From: Desulfonauticus sp. 38_4375
GTDB lineage: Bacteria; Desulfobacterota; Desulfovibrionia; Desulfovibrionales; Desulfonatronovibrionaceae
Reading direction: 5' to 3'
Length of the DNA stretch: 64,000 nucleotides
NCBI GenBank assembly: GCA_001507915.1
Contig: LGER01000004.1
Coordinates: 1 to 64,000 of the forward strand
Of this stretch, positions 44,606 through 53,081 are shown piece by piece (the first letter of the stretch is position 1; the number at the start of each line of letters is the position of its first letter). The translations under genes and the position numbers were made by a program. The notes beneath the pieces were generated by a model. The model had not been told where the DNA came from, searched no databases, and saw only the letters and a program-made list of their open reading frames with translations.

Positions 44606-45929
44606 ACTTAGATTGGGGTTAATTGTTTTTCTGGGGATTTTGCAGTTTAGTACTCTGGTCTTAGCTAGGGAAAATCCTCGCCTTACTCCAGTGGTAAAAG
44701 CCATTGAAAAAACTGCTCCTGGAGTAGTGAATGTCTATACGCAAAAAATAGAGGAAAGGAGTTTTAATCCCTTTGACTCCTTTTTGGGCAACCCTTTTTG
44801 GGAGGAACTGTGGCCAGAGTTTAAGCAGAGGGTTCAAACCCAGAGCCTGGGCTCTGGGTTTATTGTGGATGCTAAAAATAGATATGTGTTAACCAATGCG
44901 CATGTAATAGAAGGTGGGACCAGTATTAAAGTTCGACTTTTGGACGGAAGAGAGTTTGAAGCAGATCTGGTGGGTTCTGACCCTGACTTTGACCTAGCTA
45001 TTTTACGCTTAAAGGGAAAGGGAGAGATACCTCAGGTAACCCTGGGTAATTCTGAGGATATTCTCATTGGGGAAACAGTTATTGCCATTGGCAATCCCTA
45101 TGGCTTTGGGCATACTGTAACTACAGGAGTGGTTTCAGCTTTAAAGCGCAGTATTCGTACCCAGGAAGGTATTTTTACTGACTTTATTCAAACTGATGCA
45201 CCCATAAATCCTGGTAATAGTGGTGGTCCCTTAATCAATATTTTAGGTGAAGTAATAGGAATAAACACGGCTATTTATAAAAATGCCCAGGGGATTGGCT
45301 TTGCTATTCCCATCAACAAGGCCAAAAGGGCTATTCAGGAGCTTTTGCAAAGAGGTTATGTGCAACCTGTTTGGCTTGGAGTAAGTGGCCAAAATTTAAC
45401 CCCTCAAATTGCTGCTTATCTGGGCTTAAAAGAGGTAAGGGGGCTTTTGCTTACAGAAGTTTATCCTCAAAAGCCAGCAGACCTGGCTGGTCTTAAGCCC
45501 GGAGATGTGCTGTTGCAAATAAATTCCTACCTAATCGAAGATAAAGACCAGTACATTGACCTGCTGCGCAACTTTACTTCCCTGGAGAAAGTGAAGTTAA
45601 AGGTATGGCGCAAGGGTAAGATATTTTCTCTATCTACTTCCCTGGCTCCTTTTAGTCAAAAAGAAGCCCTGGAACTTTTAGCTAAAAGATGGGGATTTGG
45701 AGTGAGGAAAAGTGGGGATAAAAGTCTGGTGGTAGAGCAGGTTTTCCCAGGGTCTCCTGCCAGTAGGCTAGGTTTACAGCCTGGGGATGTGTTGCTAAAA
45801 ATAAGTGGAGTTAGAATTAAAACTCAGGAAGAATTGGCTTTGCTTTTCAGCCGGTTGCGTTTAAAAAATACAGTTTTGCTTTTGGTTTTGCGTGGGGATA
45901 GGGCCTATTATGTGCGTTTGAGAATTTAA
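44598..45929 (+). CDS. Periplasmic serine protease, DegQ/HtrA family
   Basis: 443 residues. A signal peptide ends near Ala23 (VLA-REN). The trypsin-like domain has His102 (LTNAHVIEG), Asp132 (DPDFDLAILRL) and Ser208 (NPGNSGGPL). Two PDZ domains follow, at about 255-345 and 360-440. This is the full DegQ/DegP layout and acts as protease and chaperone in the periplasm. Its start overlaps the end of htpX by 8 bases, and a strong terminator follows. Confidence 0.93.
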   Translation: MFKLRLGLIVFLGILQFSTLVLARENPRLTPVVKAIEKTAPGVVNVYTQKIEERSFNPFDSFLGNPFWEELWPEFKQRVQTQSLGSGFIVDAKNRYVLTNAHVIEGGTSIKVRLLDGREFEADLVGSDPDFDLAILRLKGKGEIPQVTLGNSEDILIGETVIAIGNPYGFGHTVTTGVVSALKRSIRTQEGIFTDFIQTDAPINPGNSGGPLINILGEVIGINTAIYKNAQGIGFAIPINKAKRAIQELLQRGYVQPVWLGVSGQNLTPQIAAYLGLKEVRGLLLTEVYPQKPADLAGLKPGDVLLQINSYLIEDKDQYIDLLRNFTSLEKVKLKVWRKGKIFSLSTSLAPFSQKEALELLAKRWGFGVRKSGDKSLVVEQVFPGSPASRLGLQPGDVLLKISGVRIKTQEELALLFSRLRLKNTVLLLVLRGDRAYYVRLRI

Positions 45930-45952
45930 ATGTTTTTTTAGATATGGGCAGA

Positions 45953-45994
45953 TTAAAAGCCAGGGGAAACAAGTTTCCTCTGGCTTTTTTCTTT
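45953..45994 (+). terminator. Terminator of hsp20-htpX-degQ
   Basis: AAAAGCCAGGGGAAAC pairs with GTTTCCTCTGGCTTTT around a 2-base centre with one G-T pair, followed by a T-rich tract. Confidence 0.88.
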
Positions 45995-46017
45995 TGTTAA
46001 GTTTTTCTCAAATTGTC

Positions 46018-46046
46018 TTGACGATGAAGCCAGACTAGTTTATTAA
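46018..46046 (+). promoter_or_regulatory. Promoter of the rsbRD-dsrMKJOP operon
   Basis: TTGACG (46018-46023), a 17-base spacer and TATTAA (46041-46046) lie 45 bases before the first gene of the operon and directly after a terminator. Confidence 0.55.
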
Positions 46047-46091
46047 CCCTTTCCAATCTGGCGCCATTAAAACCTTGGGAGTATCAAATAG

Positions 46092-46607
46092 ATGAAATTT
46101 TATTCTTTGCTGAAAGAAAAGAAAAAAAGCATTTTAAATGAATGGTTTGACGACCTGTTAAGTAGCTATCCTGAAGAGTCTGCCCAGTTTTTTCGCTCCA
46201 ATCCCAATCAGTTTACCAATCCTGTAGGCAATACCTTTCGTCTAAATTTAGAAAAAATTTTTGATGAATTGCTCTGTGAGAAGTGTTCAGAAAAACTTCC
46301 TGAATATGTAGATGGTATTGTGCGCATTAGGTCTTTACAGAGTTTTGCGCCTTCTATGGCCTTGATTTTTGTTTTTTCCTTAAAAAAAGTGGTTTGGCAA
46401 AATTTAAGGTCAGAGATAAAAAAATATAATCTTTATGAAGAATATTACACCTTTGTAAATAAACTGGATGAACTAATAGGCTTGGCCTTTGACCTTTATA
46501 TGCAATGTAGAGAACAAATTTGGAGTCAAAAAGCCAATTATATGAACTCTAGGGTGCATAAGCTCTTGGAAAGAGCTGGTCTTATAAAAGAGGTTGGGGA
46601 GTTGTAA
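46092..46607 (+). CDS. RsbRD_N-domain protein leading the dsrMKJOP operon
   Basis: 171 residues, mostly helical. LKEKKKSILNEWFDDLLSSYP at the start and the following helices match the N-terminal domain of stressosome RsbR/RsbRD proteins, without the STAS domain. It has no membrane helix or cofactor motif. A similar gene is, to my knowledge, found before dsrM in other sulfate reducers. It is 31 bases before dsrM, and the position suggests a role in assembling or sensing the Dsr membrane complex, which is inference. Confidence 0.75.
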   Translation: MKFYSLLKEKKKSILNEWFDDLLSSYPEESAQFFRSNPNQFTNPVGNTFRLNLEKIFDELLCEKCSEKLPEYVDGIVRIRSLQSFAPSMALIFVFSLKKVVWQNLRSEIKKYNLYEEYYTFVNKLDELIGLAFDLYMQCREQIWSQKANYMNSRVHKLLERAGLIKEVGEL

Positions 46608-46638
46608 AAAAATTAAAACGTAAGAGGGGTATTGGTAA

Positions 46639-47661
46639 ATGAAAGCGATTTATTCACTCTTCCTAGTCTTTGCTTTGGTTCTCATCGCCCTAATTGGGGC
46701 AGGAGGGCTCGGCCTGCATTATTTCTTTGGGGTGATTGTCCCTTATGTGGCCGTGCTCTTTTTTGTGGTAGGTTTTATTTTAAGGGTTGTGCGTTGGGGT
46801 AAGTCTCCTGTTCCCTTTAGGATTCCCACAACTGCTGGGCAGGAGTTTTCTTTGCCCTGGATTAAACAAAACAAAATAGACAACCCTTCTACTACCTTGG
46901 GTGTGGTTTTGAGAATGTTTTTTGAAGTGGTTTTGTTTAGGTCACTTTTTAGAAACACCAAGGTGGAACTTTATGACGGGCCCAAGTTGGCCTATGCTTC
47001 TTCCAAGTGGCTTTGGCTTTTTGCCTTGCTTTTCCATTATTCTTTCTTGACTATTTTTGTAAGACACATGCGTTTCTTTACTGAACCTGTGCCTGCCTTG
47101 TTTCAGTGGATAGACAAGGTAGATGGATTACTTCAAATTGGAGCACCTACCCTTTATATGACTGATGTAGTTATTTTAGTAGCTCTTATGTATCTACTTT
47201 TAAGGCGTATTTGCGTGGCCAAGATTAGATATATTTCTTTGCCCGCAGATTATTTTCCTCTTTTCTTGATTTTAGGTATCGCTGTTTCTGGTATTATGAT
47301 GCGTTATTTTGTAAAGACAGATGTTGTAGCTATTAAAGAGCTTACCATGGGATTGGTTACCTTTCATCCCACTATACCTGAAAGTGTAGGCACTATTTTT
47401 TATATTCATGTATTTTTGGTTTCTACTTTGCTCATTTACTTTCCAATAAGTAAATTAATGCACATGGGTGGGGTATTTTTAAGTCCTACTCGTAATTTGG
47501 CCAACAACAGTAGAATGAAAAGGCATATTAATCCCTGGAATTATCCTGTTAAGGTTCATACTTATGAAGCTTATGAAGATGAATTTAGAGAAAAAATGGT
47601 TGAGGCTGGGTTACCTGTAGAAAAACCTTTAGAAGAACAGCCATCTGAAAGTAAGGAGTAG
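46639..47661 (+). CDS. dsrM: DsrM, membrane cytochrome b subunit of DsrMKJOP
   Basis: 340 residues, NarI-like. Two N-terminal helices (about 3-27 and 30-50) precede a loop, then further helices around 120-140, 175-195, 210-230 and 258-275. Histidines in LFHYSFLTIFVRHMRFF are haem b candidates. It takes electrons from menaquinol in the inner membrane and passes them to DsrK. It is the first of five dsr genes on one strand, with gaps of 5, 3, -1 and 13 bases. Confidence 0.93.
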   Translation: MKAIYSLFLVFALVLIALIGAGGLGLHYFFGVIVPYVAVLFFVVGFILRVVRWGKSPVPFRIPTTAGQEFSLPWIKQNKIDNPSTTLGVVLRMFFEVVLFRSLFRNTKVELYDGPKLAYASSKWLWLFALLFHYSFLTIFVRHMRFFTEPVPALFQWIDKVDGLLQIGAPTLYMTDVVILVALMYLLLRRICVAKIRYISLPADYFPLFLILGIAVSGIMMRYFVKTDVVAIKELTMGLVTFHPTIPESVGTIFYIHVFLVSTLLIYFPISKLMHMGGVFLSPTRNLANNSRMKRHINPWNYPVKVHTYEAYEDEFREKMVEAGLPVEKPLEEQPSESKE

Positions 47662-47666
47662 TACCT

Positions 47667-49283
47667 ATGGCTCTACCAAATGCAAGAAAATTATTTTCTC
47701 AAATTTCCCACAGGATGCCCAAAAGAGAATGGATGGACATTCCTGTGGAAATTAAACCAGGTCGTTATTGTTACCCTGCTAACCCCAAAAGCCTTGAAAC
47801 TGTGGGCATGCCCCATGCCAGGCAGTGGAGTCCTCTGGATGAGGATTGGAAACTGCCTGAAAATTGGATGGAAATTGTAAGACAGGGCATGAAGGAGCGT
47901 TTGGAAAAGTTTCGTTCCTTCAAGGTCTTTATGGATATTTGCGTGCGCTGTGGTGCATGTGCTGACAAGTGTCACTATTTTATTGGTACAGGCGATCCTA
48001 AAAACATGCCTGTACTCAGGGCTGAGCTTTTCCGTTCCATTTATAGAGGTGAATTTACCAAGGCAGGTAAGATTTTAGGCCGTTTTGCTGGGGCAAGAAA
48101 GCTTACTGAAGAAGTTATTAAAGAGTGGTGGTATTATCTGTATCAATGTTCTGAATGCCGCCGCTGTTCTCTGTTCTGCCCCTATGGTATTGACCAGGCA
48201 GAAATAACCATTATTGGCCGTGAGCTTACCAATCTTTTAGGCTTGAATACAGACTGGATTGCCACTCCTGCTGCCAATTGTTATCGTACTGGTAACCATC
48301 TGGGTATTCAGCCCCATGCCTTTAAGGAAATGCTGGAATTCTTCTGTGATGACATAGAAGAGATTACTGGTATCAGGCCTGAGCCCAGTTTTAATAAAAA
48401 GGGAGCAGATATCCTTTTTATCACTCCTTCTGGAGACGTTTTTGCTGACCCAGGTACCTATACCTGTATGGGGTATTTGATGCTCTTCCATTACCTAAAG
48501 GAAGAGTATGGCTTGGAAGTAACCTGGAGTACTTATGCTTCTGAAGGTGGAAACTTTGGTTTCTTTACCTCCCATGAGATGATGAAACGCTTAAATGCCA
48601 AGATGTATATGGAAGCCAAGCGTTTGGGTGTAAAATGGATTTTGGGTGGTGAATGTGGACACATGTGGAGAGTAATTCATCAGTACATGGATACCATGAA
48701 TGGTCCTGCTGATTTTCTGGAGGAGCCAGTAAACCCCATTACTGGTACTAAGTTTGAAAATGCCAAGTCCACTAAGATGGTTCATATTACTGAATTTACT
48801 GCTGATTTGATTAAACACGGTAAATTAAAACTGGATAAGAGCCGCAATGACAATCTTATCGTAACCTTCCATGATTCCTGTAATCCTGCTAGAGGTATGG
48901 GACTTTTTGAAGAGCCTCGTTATGTAATTAAGAGTGTATGTAATAACTTTTATGACATGCCTGAAAATACTATTCGGGAGCAGACCTTCTGTTGTGGAAG
49001 TGGTGCTGGTTTAAATGCAGGTGAGATTGAAGAGCTTAGGTTTTTAGGAGGTCTTCCCAGGGCCAATGCAGTAAAACACGTACATGAAAAATATGGAGTC
49101 AACATGCTTGCCTGTATTTGTGCTATAGACAGAGCAGCTTTGCCTCCTCTTATGAATTATTGGGTACCTGAAGTTGATGTGACTGGTGTTCATGAACTGG
49201 TCGGAAATGCTTTGATTTTACCAGGCGAGCAAGAAAGAGAAACCAATTTGAGGGGAGAACCCCTTCCTGGGAAGGAGGAGTAG
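47667..49283 (+). CDS. dsrK: DsrK, HdrD-like catalytic iron-sulfur subunit
   Basis: 538 residues. Two [4Fe-4S] motifs are present (CVRCGACADKCH and CSECRRCSLFCP). The CCG-type segments CHDSCNPARGMG and FCCGSGAGLN build the special cluster of HdrD-type heterodisulfide reductases. It is cytoplasmic and bound to DsrM, and is thought to reduce the DsrC trisulfide made by DsrAB. DsrC itself is not encoded in this window. Confidence 0.95.
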   Translation: MALPNARKLFSQISHRMPKREWMDIPVEIKPGRYCYPANPKSLETVGMPHARQWSPLDEDWKLPENWMEIVRQGMKERLEKFRSFKVFMDICVRCGACADKCHYFIGTGDPKNMPVLRAELFRSIYRGEFTKAGKILGRFAGARKLTEEVIKEWWYYLYQCSECRRCSLFCPYGIDQAEITIIGRELTNLLGLNTDWIATPAANCYRTGNHLGIQPHAFKEMLEFFCDDIEEITGIRPEPSFNKKGADILFITPSGDVFADPGTYTCMGYLMLFHYLKEEYGLEVTWSTYASEGGNFGFFTSHEMMKRLNAKMYMEAKRLGVKWILGGECGHMWRVIHQYMDTMNGPADFLEEPVNPITGTKFENAKSTKMVHITEFTADLIKHGKLKLDKSRNDNLIVTFHDSCNPARGMGLFEEPRYVIKSVCNNFYDMPENTIREQTFCCGSGAGLNAGEIEELRFLGGLPRANAVKHVHEKYGVNMLACICAIDRAALPPLMNYWVPEVDVTGVHELVGNALILPGEQERETNLRGEPLPGKEE

Positions 49284-49286
49284 GCA

Positions 49287-49670
49287 ATGTACGATAGTGG
49301 TAAAATAATTACAGGTTTAATTATCTTTGTAGTTTTGTTTACCTTTCCCTTTTGGTATAATATTGGAAGTGCTGCTTATAAACAGCCCAAATTAGAACTG
49401 CCAAAAGATGTAAAAGAATGCGTAGAAAGCAAAGAGTTTATGCGTACTGAGCATATGCAACTTTTAAATGAATGGCGTGATATGGTAGTTAGAGAACATA
49501 TAAAAGACTATAAGAGTAAGTTAACTGGTAAAGAAGTAGTAATGAGTTTAACTAAGACTTGTATGAAGTGCCATGACAATAAGGCTAAGTTTTGTGATCA
49601 GTGTCATAACTCCTTGGCAGTATCTCCCTATTGTTGGGACTGCCATGTGGCACCAAAGGGGGAGAAATAA
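49287..49670 (+). CDS. dsrJ: DsrJ, triheme cytochrome c
   Basis: 127 residues. An uncleaved N-terminal helix (about 7-26) anchors a periplasmic domain with three CxxCH haem sites: CMKCH, CDQCH and CWDCH. Cys45 in VKECVESKE corresponds to the conserved cysteine implicated in unusual His/Cys haem ligation in Allochromatium DsrJ. The stop TAA shares a base with the ATG of dsrO (TAATG). Confidence 0.94.
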   Translation: MYDSGKIITGLIIFVVLFTFPFWYNIGSAAYKQPKLELPKDVKECVESKEFMRTEHMQLLNEWRDMVVREHIKDYKSKLTGKEVVMSLTKTCMKCHDNKAKFCDQCHNSLAVSPYCWDCHVAPKGEK

Positions 49671-50419
49671 TGAGAGCAAATAGAAGAAAATTCCTAAAGA
49701 TAGCAGGATTAGCTACTCTGGGATGGAGTGTTTTTCCTAACCTTCTTAGAGCTTCTGAAGGAGGAGAAGGAGCAGGCCACGTTAGATGGGGGCTAGCTAT
49801 TGATACGAAAAAATTAAATGACGAAGTGATGGAAAAAGCTATTGTGGCTTGTCATAAAAACCACAATGTTCCTCATATCCCAGATAAAAGAGAAATTAAG
49901 TGGCTTTGGAAGACTACCTTTCATAAAGCCTTCCCTGGGCAGATGTTAGACAATATGCATATTAGTGAGTATGCAGAAAAAGAAACTTTGGTACTTTGCA
50001 ATCACTGTGATAATCCTCCTTGTGTTCGAGTCTGCCCCACTAAGGCCACCTTTAAGCGTGCAGATGGCATCACTATGATGGATTTTCATCGTTGTATTGG
50101 TTGTCGTTATTGTATGGCAGCTTGTCCTTTTGGAGCCCGTAGTTTTAACTTTTATGATCCTAAAAAGTTTTTAAAATCCGAAGAAATCACTACTCAATTT
50201 CCTACTCGAACTAAGGGTGTGGTAGAAAAATGCTTGCTTTGTTATGAGCGATTGGATGAAGGTAAAAAACCTTATTGTGTAGAGGCAGCAGAGGGAGTTA
50301 TTTATTTTGGTAATCTAAATGACCCTGAGTCTGAGATTAGAAAAGTTCTAGCTGAAAGGTATGCTATTAAACGTAAACCTGAGTTGGGGACATTTCCTAG
50401 TGTGTATTACTTAATATAA
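49670..50419 (+). CDS. dsrO: DsrO, periplasmic iron-sulfur subunit
   Basis: 249 residues. The N-terminus has a Tat signal (NRRKFLKIAGLATLGW), so it is exported folded. Ferredoxin-like clusters are built from CNHCDNPPCVRVCP, CIGCRYCMAACP and CLLCYERL...C. It passes electrons between DsrJ and DsrP. I placed the start at the ATG overlapping the dsrJ stop; a start 39 bases upstream would put 13 residues before the Tat motif. Confidence 0.94.
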   Translation: MRANRRKFLKIAGLATLGWSVFPNLLRASEGGEGAGHVRWGLAIDTKKLNDEVMEKAIVACHKNHNVPHIPDKREIKWLWKTTFHKAFPGQMLDNMHISEYAEKETLVLCNHCDNPPCVRVCPTKATFKRADGITMMDFHRCIGCRYCMAACPFGARSFNFYDPKKFLKSEEITTQFPTRTKGVVEKCLLCYERLDEGKKPYCVEAAEGVIYFGNLNDPESEIRKVLAERYAIKRKPELGTFPSVYYLI

Positions 50420-50432
50420 GAGGGGAGAGGTC

Positions 50433-51590
50433 ATGTTAGAAAAAGCAATTAAAGGAAGTAAGCTTTATTGGGGTTGGATTGGCCTTCTTTTGTTAGGTGT
50501 GGCCACAGGTTTCTTTGCCTACACCTTTCAAATGAAAGAGGGCTTGAGTATTACTGGAATGAGTAGAGATGTGTCTTGGGGATTTTATATTGCCCAGTTT
50601 ACCTTTTTAGTTGGTGTTGCTGCTTCTGCAGTGATGATGGTTATTCCCAAATATTTACATCATTACCAGACTTTTGGCAGAGTGCTTATTTTGGGAGAAT
50701 TTTTAGCAGTTGCTGCAGTATCTATGTGTTTGCTCTTTATTGTTGTTGACTTAGGTCAACCTCAAAGAATGTTGAATGTACTTTTGCACCCAACTCCTAG
50801 ATCTATTTTGTTCTGGGACATGATAGTTTTAAATGGATATCTTTTTTTAAATATTTTAATTGGCTGGGTTACATTGCAAGCTGAGAGAAAGGGAGTAGAG
50901 CCTCCTAAGTGGATTAAACCCTTTATTTATCTTTCTATTCCTTGGGCTGTTAGTATTCATACAGTAACAGCTTTTTTATACTGCGGTCTTCCCGGTAGAG
51001 GTTTTTGGCTTACTGCTATTTTAGCTCCCAGGTTTTTGGCTTCTGCTTTTGCCTCTGGTCCAGCCTTTTTGATTTTACTTTGCTACATTGTAAAGATTTT
51101 TGCTAAATGGGATCCAGGTAAAGAGGCTATTCAAAGTCTGGCCAAGATTGTTACCTATGCTATTATTACTAACCTATTTTTCCTTTCTTTAGAAATTTTT
51201 ACTGTTGGCTATAGCCAGATTCCAAGTCATTTACTTCACTTTAAATACTTGTTCTTTGGTTTAGAGGGCCATGCTACTTACGCTCCTTGGATGTGGGTGT
51301 CTGTGGTTGCAGGCTTGCTGGCTGTCTTGATTTTGCTTTTTCCTCAAAACAGAAAGTCTGACAATGTCTTGGCTATGGCTTGTGTACTTGTTTTCTTAAG
51401 TACTTGGATTGATAAAGGTATGGGAATGATTTCTGGTGGTTTTGTTCCCAATCCTTTAGAAGAAGTAGTAGAGTACATTCCTACTAAGTTGGAATTGTTA
51501 ATTACTTTGGGAGTTTATGCTGCTGGTTTCCTTATTTTGACCATTCTTTATAAAGTGGCTGTGGGTGTAAAAAAAGAGGTTGATGCCTAA
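50433..51590 (+). CDS. dsrP: DsrP, NrfD-family membrane subunit
   Basis: 385 residues with about ten hydrophobic helices. The opening SKLYWGWIGLLLLGVATGFF and the segment DVSWGFYIAQFTFLVG are typical of NrfD/PsrC quinone-interacting subunits. It docks with DsrO on the periplasmic side. It is the last gene of the membrane complex. A ferredoxin gene follows 86 bases later. Confidence 0.94.
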   Translation: MLEKAIKGSKLYWGWIGLLLLGVATGFFAYTFQMKEGLSITGMSRDVSWGFYIAQFTFLVGVAASAVMMVIPKYLHHYQTFGRVLILGEFLAVAAVSMCLLFIVVDLGQPQRMLNVLLHPTPRSILFWDMIVLNGYLFLNILIGWVTLQAERKGVEPPKWIKPFIYLSIPWAVSIHTVTAFLYCGLPGRGFWLTAILAPRFLASAFASGPAFLILLCYIVKIFAKWDPGKEAIQSLAKIVTYAIITNLFFLSLEIFTVGYSQIPSHLLHFKYLFFGLEGHATYAPWMWVSVVAGLLAVLILLFPQNRKSDNVLAMACVLVFLSTWIDKGMGMISGGFVPNPLEEVVEYIPTKLELLITLGVYAAGFLILTILYKVAVGVKKEVDA

Positions 51591-51598
51591 AGTTTTCA

Positions 51599-51642
51599 TT
51601 GACACAAAGAAACTTTCTACTTTAAAAGTAGTAAGTTTCTTT
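51599..51642 (+). promoter_or_regulatory. Promoter of the ferredoxin gene overlapping an imperfect hairpin
   Basis: TTGACA (51599-51604), a 17-base spacer and TTAAAA (51622-51627) form a promoter candidate. The same bases contain a near-perfect inverted repeat (AAAGAAACTT, 51606-51615, with AAGTTTCTTT, 51633-51642, plus an inner stem). It could end dsrP transcription or act as an operator; the T-run is weak. Confidence 0.5.
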
Positions 51643-51676
51643 AACTAAACAAAAACTATTTTTGGAGGTTTTTACA

Positions 51677-51868
51677 ATGGCATGGAAGGTAACTGTAGAC
51701 GTTGATAAGTGTGTAGGCGATGGCGAATGCGTAGATGTTTGCCCTGTTGAAGTTTACGAACTTCAAGATGGCAAGGCCGTTCCTGTAAATGAAGAGGAAT
51801 GCCTTGGTTGTGAGTCTTGCGTAGAAGTTTGTGAATCTGGTGCTATTACTGTAGAAGAGATTGACTAA
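51677..51868 (+). CDS. Ferredoxin with an Asp-ligated first cluster (D. africanus Fd III type)
   Basis: 63 residues. The first cluster motif reads CVGDGECVDVCP, with Asp in place of the second cysteine, so it may hold [3Fe-4S] or an Asp-ligated [4Fe-4S] as in D. africanus ferredoxin III. The second is CLGCESCVEVCE, a standard [4Fe-4S] site. It probably shuttles electrons for sulfite reduction or the neighbouring oxidoreductases. I chose the ATG at 51677, 8 bases after GGAGG. It forms its own unit between two hairpins. Confidence 0.93.
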   Translation: MAWKVTVDVDKCVGDGECVDVCPVEVYELQDGKAVPVNEEECLGCESCVEVCESGAITVEEID

Positions 51869-51878
51869 TACTTCTTTT

Positions 51879-51919
51879 AGGGCTTCCCTAAAAGGATTTT
51901 AGGGAAGCCCTTCCTTTTT
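51879..51919 (+). terminator. Terminator of the ferredoxin gene
   Basis: AGGGCTTCCCTAAAA (51879-51893) pairs perfectly with its complement (51897-51911) over 15 bp, followed by TCCTTTTTC. Confidence 0.9.
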
Positions 51920-51964
51920 CTCTGTCTGGAAAAATCTTTTTTAAATAAAAGTTGGGAGTTGGTG

Positions 51965-52693
51965 ATGGATTTTGATTTTACCCCTTATTTTTCTCGTTAT
52001 GAAGAAATATTAAAGGGGTTGGATAAGATTTTTGTTAAGGTAAAAGAAGAGTATTCGCAGGAAGTTAAATGCGCTGAAGGATGTTGTGATTGCTGTTATG
52101 CCTTGTTTGATTTACACCTTGTAGAAGCATTATACTTAAATCATCATTTTAAGCAATTAACCACAGAAAAAAGAAATAAAATTTTAATAGAAGCAGATAA
52201 AGCGGATCGAAAAATACATAAAATTAAAAGAATGGCTTTTAAAATGCAAAAAGGTGGTGCTTCTGAGGAAGAAATTTTTGCAGAAGTTGGAAAGCAAAAG
52301 GTAAAATGTCCTTTATTAAACGAAGAAAATAAATGTGAACTTTATGCATATAGACCTGCCACTTGCAGGGTATATGGTATTCCTTTGAATATATATGGGA
52401 AGGCTCACTCCTGTTCTCTATCTGGATTTGAAGGTGGAAAGCAATATCCTACTGTACATATGGAAAAAATTTATCAAAGTTTGTTTTTGTTAAGCCAAGA
52501 AATTGTGCAAAATTTAAATACCAAATACACAGCTTTACATACTGTTTTAGTACCGGTATCCATGGCTTTATTGACAGAATATGATGCTAATTATCTTGGG
52601 ATTATCAGGTCTAAAGATAAACATTTAGAGTCTGAAACGGAAAAAAAGATTACTCCAGGAGTTTGGACTTTAGGGGAGCAGGAAGAAAAATGA
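51965..52693 (+). CDS. YkgJ-family cysteine-cluster protein
   Basis: 242 residues. CAEGCCDCCYALFDLHLVEA and CPLLNEENKCELYAYRPATC give the CxxxCxxCC and later C-x-L...RPxxC cysteines of the YkgJ family, which probably bind an iron-sulfur cluster or zinc. The function is not known. I placed the start at the ATG at 51965, 6 bases after GGGAG. It overlaps the next gene by 4 bases (ATGA), and the three genes up to dsrA lie on the same strand. Confidence 0.82.
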   Translation: MDFDFTPYFSRYEEILKGLDKIFVKVKEEYSQEVKCAEGCCDCCYALFDLHLVEALYLNHHFKQLTTEKRNKILIEADKADRKIHKIKRMAFKMQKGGASEEEIFAEVGKQKVKCPLLNEENKCELYAYRPATCRVYGIPLNIYGKAHSCSLSGFEGGKQYPTVHMEKIYQSLFLLSQEIVQNLNTKYTALHTVLVPVSMALLTEYDANYLGIIRSKDKHLESETEKKITPGVWTLGEQEEK

Positions 52694-53061
52694 TAGATTA
52701 TGTTGAACTTACTCCTGAACAAGAAGAACAAAAGAGAGCTATTTATAATTCTTTGTCTGAAAGAAGAAAGCGTTTTATAGACCGCATTGGTTATGATAAA
52801 TGGAATCCTTTTCAAGAACCAAAGGATCCCAGAAAAGTAAAAAGAGATGTTACCAGAAGAACCGTTAAGCAGCTTTTTGATGAGTTTTTAATGGAAACAA
52901 ATACAGAAGAGGAAAGTAATGCCTTTAAGCAAGGTGTTTTGGAAATATGTAGAGGCTTAGTAAATAGAGACGAAAAGATAAAGGGAATGTATTCCTTTTG
53001 TATTTGGTATTGTGAATTGTTGAAAAAAGAAGGAAAAAGTTTAGATGATGACGAATTTTAA
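52690..53061 (+). CDS. Hypothetical protein upstream of dsrA
   Basis: 123 residues that I do not recognise. The sequence is highly charged and helical, with a basic stretch (RKVKRDVTRRTVKQLFDEFL) and a Trp/Cys-containing FCIWYCELLKK near the end. There is no signal peptide or membrane helix. The start overlaps the YkgJ-family stop, and a TPR gene follows after 20 bases. The three probably form one unit with a role near sulfite reduction; this is positional inference. Confidence 0.7.
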   Translation: MIDYVELTPEQEEQKRAIYNSLSERRKRFIDRIGYDKWNPFQEPKDPRKVKRDVTRRTVKQLFDEFLMETNTEEESNAFKQGVLEICRGLVNRDEKIKGMYSFCIWYCELLKKEGKSLDDDEF

Positions 53062-53081
53062 TAATGTAAAAGGAGCTAAAA

